A stretch of DNA of 64,000 nt from Vitrella brassicaformis. Lineage: Eukaryota; Sar; Vitrellaceae. The number at the start of each line of letters is the position of its first letter. Within the stretch, counting starts at the first letter, position 1. The notes under the pieces were generated by a model. That model was not told where the DNA came from. It saw only the letters and a program-made list of their open reading frames with translations, and ran no database searches. Positions 58,298-64,000 of this stretch are shown here, piece after piece. The stretch lies in the NCBI GenBank assembly GCA_001179505.1, contig CDMY01000302.1:62001-126000 (forward strand), in the 5' to 3' direction. A program made the translations under genes and the position numbers.

Positions 58298-59464
58298 TGT
58301 GTGTCATCTGTGCAGACATTTGGCTGCCTCAAGCAGATCCGCAGCTACATCCTGGAAAAGGCCAAGTAGGCACACAGGCACACCCACACTCACACGCGTG
58401 CACCATCAGTCACTTGTGTGGTGCTCTCTGCTGGCGCTCTCCCTGTGTGTGTCAGGAAGCACGCATCAGCCGAAGACCAAGCGACACTCGGTGCGCACCG
58501 CCCACAGCCCGTTTCCTTGCAGCGAACAACTGCCACATCTCTCTCTCTTTCTCTCTCTCAGATGGCCTCCTGAAGCCGTCAAGTCCGACCTATGAGGGCG
58601 GCAAGAAGGCGTGTGTGGGTCTTTTGGTCAACGAGCGGTACATCAACTTGCCGCCCTCGCTGATCCCGCCCCTCTACCAAACCATGTGGGACGACGTCAA
58701 GTGGTCGCTTGAGACGCCGGTCTGTCAGAGAGAGAGAGAGGGAGAGAGAGGGAGGGAAGGGAATGTGCATTGCGTGTGTCTGGATGGATGTGTGTGTGTG
58801 TGTGCACACAGGAGTGCCCCGAGGACGAAAAGCAGCACTACCACTTCACCCACTTCGTCGGCATCTCGAAGTCAGCCACAGCACACACACGCTCACACAC
58901 AGAGAGAGACAAAAGCCCATCCATCTCTCTGTGCTGCCTGTGTCAACAATCAGGTTCTACCGTGACCCCACTGCTGGTGGTGGTGCTGCTGGTGGGGCGC
59001 CGAAGGGCAAGAAGAAGAAAAAACGGCAGAAGACAGACACGGCAGATGGGAGTGGCAGTAGTGGTGGTGGTGGTGGTGATGCGGTGTACGTCAAGTTTGA
59101 GGACGAGGTGTTTGTCAAGAACGCGACGCTGACATTCGAATTCCCCACCAGCAAATCGGTTAGTCATGGAGAGGGCAAACATGTGTGTGTGGCGTGTGTT
59201 GTGTTATTCATGTGTGTCTCTCAGGTTCGCATGACGTCTCGCGAGAGTGCCGGTGCATCGCAGTCCTTCCCAGAGTACAAACTGGTAGGTGCCTGAATGG
59301 CTTGCGTTGGTCGTCACACACACACCGACACAGACACGGGTGTGTTGTTTGTCTCTGTTGGCTGGTTGGTGCGGCAGGTGTATGTGGTGCCGTACTCGAA
59401 GCTGCCGTCGCTGACTGCCGCCATGAAGGAGATCGCCCCGCCGCTGCCCACACAGAACAAGTAG
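57367..59464 (+). CDS. BCCIP/Bcp1 family protein
   Basis: BCCIP (Bcp1 in yeast) is a nuclear protein involved in ribosomal protein chaperoning, nuclear export and, in animals, BRCA2/p21 binding. The N-terminus has a long acidic tract (DEDEDEDEDEDEIGEIDLL) as in the family. The core reads NAEFDFCDPSEGDFQGVKLL, LLHEWQLSKNFNLSQLAQ, GNIGSIIKADSG, VLTLLNFQQYQDTFGCLKQI, VGLLVNERYINLPPSLIPPL and YQTMWDDVKWSL, HYHFTHFVGISKFYR, VKFEDEVFVKNATLTFEF and VVPYSKLPSLTAAMKEI, ending QNK-stop. Exon joins 57693/57788 and 57843/57938 were verified in frame. A Lys-rich patch (KGKKKKKRQK) may be a nuclear signal. The ATG lies about 40 bp from the end of the F-box duplication block. Confidence 0.88.
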
Positions 59465-59994
59465 TAGTGATCCGACCTGCAGGACTGGCGAGTGTATGTG
59501 TGAGTGATTTTGAGTTTGTCGTTGTGGCTCGACGGCCGGCTGTGTTTGGCCTTCCGTCGACCGGCGACATCAGTGCACTCTCACCCCTGACGTGAGAAGG
59601 CTCTCTTGTGACCGCGAGATGGAAGGAAAAACACAGTGGGCCGCTGGATGGACGGATGAACGGATGCGTGTGTCTTTTGCTAGTAAGTGAGGCATACACT
59701 GAGCGATGGGGAAGCATCTTGATCCATTGATGATGAAGGCGTCAGCAGTCAACACGCCCACACACGACATGCAGTCAAGTCAGTCTATCTGATTAACAGT
59801 GCCAAAAAAGTCATGTACCTCTCCGTCTCTCGGCCCAAAGCACATAAGCCACCCACACACACACACCCACACACACACACAGCCGACACAACAATAGAGC
59901 ACAGAGGGCGCCGTTGGCGCGCACTCACTCAGTTGACTGGTCCCTCCCCCCACCCACCAGCCAGCCAGCCGCCTGTCTGTCTGCCTGGGCTAGA
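59465..59994. other. Intergenic between convergent genes
   Basis: CA repeats and no supported gene; it holds the 3' ends of the BCCIP and ClpP transcripts. Confidence 0.6.
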
Positions 59995-61112
59995 CTAGAC
60001 GAGTGTGGGCATTGGTGGGATTCTGATGTGGGACACTTTGGTGGGGATGACCTGGTCGATGAGGCCGTACTCTCGCGCCTCGTCGGGCGACATGAAGAAG
60101 TCACGGTCGCAGTCCTCCTGATTAGTAACAGTCACAATGACACACACACACACACACAGAGACAGAGAGAGAGATGCACGCAGCAAGAAAACGGTCCTCA
60201 GCACTCGGTGCACTCACCGCGATTTTGTCGAGCGGCTGGCTTGTGAAGGCGGCCATGTAAGTGTTGAGGAGCTGTCTTGTGTAGAGGATTTCCTTGGCCT
60301 GAATCTCGATGTCGGCGGCCTGTCCCTGGGCGCCGCCCAGTGGCTGGTGGATCATGATTCTGGCGTTGGGGAGACTCTTCCGCTTGCCCTTGGTGCCGGC
60401 GCTCAGCAAGAAGGCCCCCATACTCGCCGCAATCCCGAAGCAGACCGTCTCGACGTCACAGGGGACGAACTGCATGGTGTCGAAAATGGCTAAACCGGCC
60501 GTGACGGAGCCCCCCGGGCTGTTGATGTAGAACTTGATGTCCTTTGTGGGGTCTTCGTTGGCCAAAAACAGCATCTGCGCCACCAACGCGTTGGCCACCT
60601 CGTCAGTCACCTGCACACAACACATCAATCCCATCACACCTAAGGATCTCCCCTGCTGACCCACCATTATTCACTCCTTGAGTGACTGACCTGGTTGCCG
60701 AGGAGCAGCACTCTGTCCTTGAGGAGCCGCGAGACGACATCCATCCTGCCCTCGTCCACAGTCGGCATCACCACAGGCAGCGGCTGCCCCGGCCGCCCGG
60801 GGGTGTTTGGCGGCACCGCTGCACACAACAAAACAGAACAAAACACATACACAGAGAGGCAATGCACTCACTACATCGGCTGTCTTGCCCCTCCCCCCCT
60901 CCCATCGACGCACCAGGCGGCTCATCCATTGTGGGAGGCACCCACAGTGAGGACACCTCGCCCCTGTGCGCATCTCGCCGGCTGCTTGTAGAGGTAGAGG
61001 TGGACAGCAGCCGCTGCATGAGGCTTGTGCGGGAGGGGAGAGGGGGCGTGAAGGCGGAGATCAGCGACACCAGCAGCACTGGCACCACCGCGGCAAGCGC
61101 AGGCAGCTGCAT
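59995..61112 (-). CDS. ClpP serine protease with plastid-type bipartite leader
   Basis: ClpP is the barrel-forming peptidase of Clp proteases. The leader has a hydrophobic signal peptide ([20 protein letters not shown]) followed directly by [20 protein letters not shown], a Phe-first, Ser/Thr/Arg-rich and acid-free stretch typical of complex red plastids. The mature enzyme shows [40 protein letters not shown], the catalytic serine in [16 protein letters not shown], the catalytic histidine in [33 protein letters not shown], and the catalytic aspartate region [20 protein letters not shown]. The complete triad is present. It ends MPTLV-stop at 59995. The gene is divergent from a secreted protein gene with a 156-bp gap. 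Confidence 0.93.
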
Positions 61113-61268
61113 TATTGTTGTCTGTGTTGTGATGGGAGCAGATCTCTAGGGTTTCAGGGTTTAGGGTAGGGTTTTTTGTCCATTTTCTTGGCCAACACAC
61201 AAGGAGTTTCCAGCAAAAAGGCTTCTTTCCGCGATATCTCTCCAAAAACGGACGGCAACAGGCAGACG
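61113..61268. promoter_or_regulatory. Short bidirectional promoter with telobox-like repeat
   Basis: 156 bp between divergent ATGs. At about 61,146-61,178 it holds AGGGTTTCAGGGTTTAGGG and a further TAGGGTTTTTT, that is, degenerate TTTAGGG telomere units, containing the plant telobox motif (AAACCCTA on the other strand). Confidence 0.6.
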
Positions 61269-63286
61269 ATGATCTCCAGCGTCGTGTTCATCGCCCTCCT
61301 GGGCCTTCAGGCCACGCTGGCACAGGTGCGCTCGTGTGGTGTGGCTGTGGGCGGCGGGCGGCGGTCGGGCGGCTTCCTTCCGTCAGATCTTCCATTGGAT
61401 GGCACAGAACGGCAGATTCGGCCGTAGATCTGCCCATCCATCCATCCATCTCGCTGTGGTGCGGTGTGTTGTGCGCTCTGCTGTGTGCAGGTTGCGGTGG
61501 AAGGCACATCGCGGGACGCCGTCGTGCGGACCCACGAAGATAAGAAGGACCAGGTCAGCACAGCTGCTCCCGACACACAAAAACCATGTGATCTCCGTCA
61601 CGGTGGTGATGTTGTGCGGTGAATTGTGCGGTGGTGTTGCAGCAGGTAGTGTCGTCGTCGTTTGTCCAGGGGGGCCACCACAACATCCTCCGCGGCCGTG
61701 AGAGCAACACCAACACCCACACAGCTGAGGGCCGTGCAGATGCACCACCACCACCAGCGGCGGCGGGGTCGACTTATGCCGATAGCTACAGCGACCACTT
61801 GGCGGAGGCGGAGGACCGGGAGGAGGAGGATGACGACCCCATTGTGGAGCTGATGCAGATCCACGAGTCCCACCACACCACACAGGACAACACAGACGGG
61901 ATCGTTGCAGATGGTGAGCAACTGCTGAGAGGGAGGGAGGGAGGGAGAGATATGGATGGATGGATGGATGAATGGATGGATGGTGGATGTTGCAGGCGCC
62001 GCAGAGAGACCTCCTCAGAACAAGGCCGAGCCCCTCCCCCATCAGCCTTTCCCTCTGCAGCAGAACGCCTCAACGGTCCCCGCTTTGGCGCCCATCAAAA
62101 TAAGCGACGGCGGTCACACCAAGCCCAACCAGGTGGCCGGCGATGGCCGCGACACACACACACACACACACACGGGATTTTCTCTCCTTGACGTGTGTGT
62201 GTGTGTGCAGCAGGTGGCAGCGGCCTCTTTTGCCGAGGAGGGCCGCAACATCCTCCGCCGTGAGACCACCAACACGCACACAGAGGCCTCTGGGGACGAC
62301 TACAGTGAGCGTCTGGAGGAGGACGTCGAGCTGATGCAGCTGGACGAGGGCCACCACACCGCACACGCACACAACAACACGCACAACAGCACACAGACAC
62401 GGACACACGAGGGAGAGGTGGGGGCTGTGGCGGGGGAGATGGAGGGGTACAAGGAGGCGCTGCTGCTGGAGGAGGACAATGACGACGACCCCATATCCCT
62501 GATGCAAGTGGACGAGGCCCACCACACCGCACACACACACACATCTGGTGGGTGGGCAAACACACACACGCACACACAGAGGGAGAGGGAGAGGGAGAGG
62601 GAGAAAGAGAGAGATGTGTGTGTATGTGTGTTGATGGTGTGTGTGTGTGTTGAAGGGATGGAGAGTGCAGATGAGTTTGACTCATATTTCGCAGAGCCGC
62701 CGCAGCAGCACGCCGACGAAGGACACGCCGAACACAGCTGCGGCGAGGGGGAAGGTTCGCCTGCTGAGACCCCCCCCACACACAACACACGGCATACACA
62801 CACACACACATATGCAATGGAATCCTCTGTGTAGGCTGCATGGCTGGGTGCGGGGATACGGATAAGGACGGCTGCAAGTGCTCCCCTCGAGTCAAGATTG
62901 AGTAGGGAAGGAAACCACGCTCACACACACACACACATGGATCCATGAGCCAACACACGTGTCGCGAGTGTATGTGTGTCTTCTTCTTGTGTGGGTATGT
63001 GTGTGTGTGGTCACAGGTTCGAAAAGGACTACTTCCTCACGCGTAAGCCACCCACCACCACCCCCAACACGCACACACACACAGAGATCCCTCCATCCCT
63101 TGTGGCCATGCCATCTCTCTCCCAGAGACCTTCGAGCGCCTCAACTTCCCCTCCACCACTCTCTGCATGGCCGACAGCGTGTCAGTCGGCCCCAAATGCA
63201 ACACTACCAAATGCAACACACCCAAATCAACAAATACCAAGTGAGCCAGCCAAACACACGACACGCAGTGCAGGCAGTGCAGTGGA

Positions 63287-63321
<35 letters not shown>

Positions 63322-64000
63322 GTGTGTGTGTGGTGTGTGTTGTAGGCTGCAGGGGACAGCCGGCTGCCACACCGCCACTACTACTACAGCGACCTCAGCC
63401 AAGTCGACGCAGCGCTCGGCCATGCCCACATACGCCTGGCGCCACCCCGCCGCCCGGAGCGAGCCGTACGCCGTCCACCACCAGCACCAGCACCAGCACC
63501 AGCCGCAGCGCCAGGCCCAGCAGCATGATCACAGATACTACTCGTACCAGTTCTCTGACCCCACTAACAAGTTCCACGTAAGGTTCCAATGGGACATAAC
63601 ACACACATGTGAGACACACATTCGTTTGTGTGGGTGTGGGTGTCAGATTCTGGGCCGCCGATCGTCGTTTGGCCCTGCCCCCGCCGCCCATTCGCTAGCT
63701 CAGCTGAACACGGCGGCCAATAGTGATAACTCGGCTGAGGCCGAGGCCGATAGCGAGGCCGAGGGGGCTTCCGACCAAACACCCCTCTACGCCGAAAGAA
63801 TCGATGTGAGGACATGGAGAGAGAAAAAGACAAAAAGAGATGGAACCCCATGTTGTGTGTTGTGGTGTGGTGTGTGCAGCTGTATTCGGAGAAGCTTGAC
63901 GCCGACGGCTACACCGTGGCCCACCTGCGGCTGCTGCCTCCGGCCAGCGGGCAGTCCTCCTCCTCCTCCTTCTGCGAGGGGGGCGTGGGTGGTGGTGTTG
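61269..64000 (+). CDS. Secreted His- and acidic-rich repeat protein, partial at window end
   Basis: The signal peptide MISSVVFIALLGLQATLAQ is encoded by exon 1. The body carries internal repeats: VELMQIHESHHTTQDN, VELMQLDEGHHTAHAHN and ISLMQVDEAHHTAHTHT, each after an acidic run; and SSFVQGGHHNILRGRESNTN versus ASFAEEGRNILRRETTNTHT. The repeats fall in separate exons, so exon duplication is likely. Later comes a Cys-rich patch (CMAGCGDTDKDGCKCS), then FEKDYFLT, a Thr/Ser-rich stretch, a His/Gln run (HHQHQHQHQPQ), and YSEKLDADGYTVAHLRLL at the edge. No family is recognised. A secreted or surface protein that could bind metal is an inference. It continues beyond 64000. Confidence 0.6.

Overview
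This is an intron-dense nuclear window from a eukaryote, most plausibly a photosynthetic alveolate of the chromerid type (Vitrella/Chromera-like). The reasons are a ClpP protease whose leader looks like a bipartite complex-plastid presequence (signal peptide followed by Phe), a signal-peptide-bearing ClpB/HSP101, a Slo-type potassium channel and a polycystin channel, TTTAGGG-type telobox sequence in a promoter, and many introns of about 60-120 bp whose 3' parts are (TG)n rather than pyrimidine tracts. The species is inferred, not proven.

Layout: 0-0.4 kb, the end of an ARF GTPase gene. 2.0-5.0 kb, a graveyard: a 180-bp near-identical repeat, broken fragments of an unknown gene and of a ubiquitin-specific protease, and a 36-bp minisatellite. 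5.0-7.2 kb, a Ctr copper transporter head-to-head with a double PD-(D/E)XK-like protein gene that is frameshifted. 7.8-9.8 kb, a membrane-anchored coiled-coil gene with two degenerate tandem copies of its last exon. 10.8-12.5 kb, an F-box-like gene. 13.2-14.2 kb, a D-aminoacyl-tRNA deacylase of the DTD2/ATD type. 14.9-22.0 kb, a complete ClpB/HSP101 disaggregase on the minus strand. 22.4-32 kb, a very long Slo/BK-like channel on the plus strand. 32.6-43.9 kb, a family of unrecognised multi-exon genes (two long paralogs and a fragment), dispersed short repeats and an amine-oxidase-like remnant. 44.1-48.4 kb, a polycystin-2-like channel. 48.8-50.8 kb, cysteine synthase. 51.2-52.4 kb, a protein ending in a ubiquitin-like domain. 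53.1-57.1 kb, second copies of the PD-(D/E)XK, Ctr and F-box genes, in inverted orientation and changed order. 57.4-59.5 kb, a BCCIP/Bcp1 protein. 60.0-61.1 kb, ClpP. 61.3-64.0 kb, a secreted histidine-rich repeat protein running off the end.

The most notable pattern is duplication followed by independent decay. The 5-13 kb and 52.5-57.3 kb regions are inverted duplicates in which different members are broken in each copy. The same holds for the 3.1-3.7 kb versus 43.2-43.9 kb pair and for the 32.6-42.8 kb family. Both 300-N gaps are flanked by G homopolymers and lie inside introns, so they probably hide little sequence.

Housekeeping genes (ARF, ATD, HSP101, cysteine synthase, BCCIP, ClpP) are interleaved with these lineage-specific families. 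Several divergent pairs share intergenic regions of 65-360 bp, which are likely bidirectional promoters.
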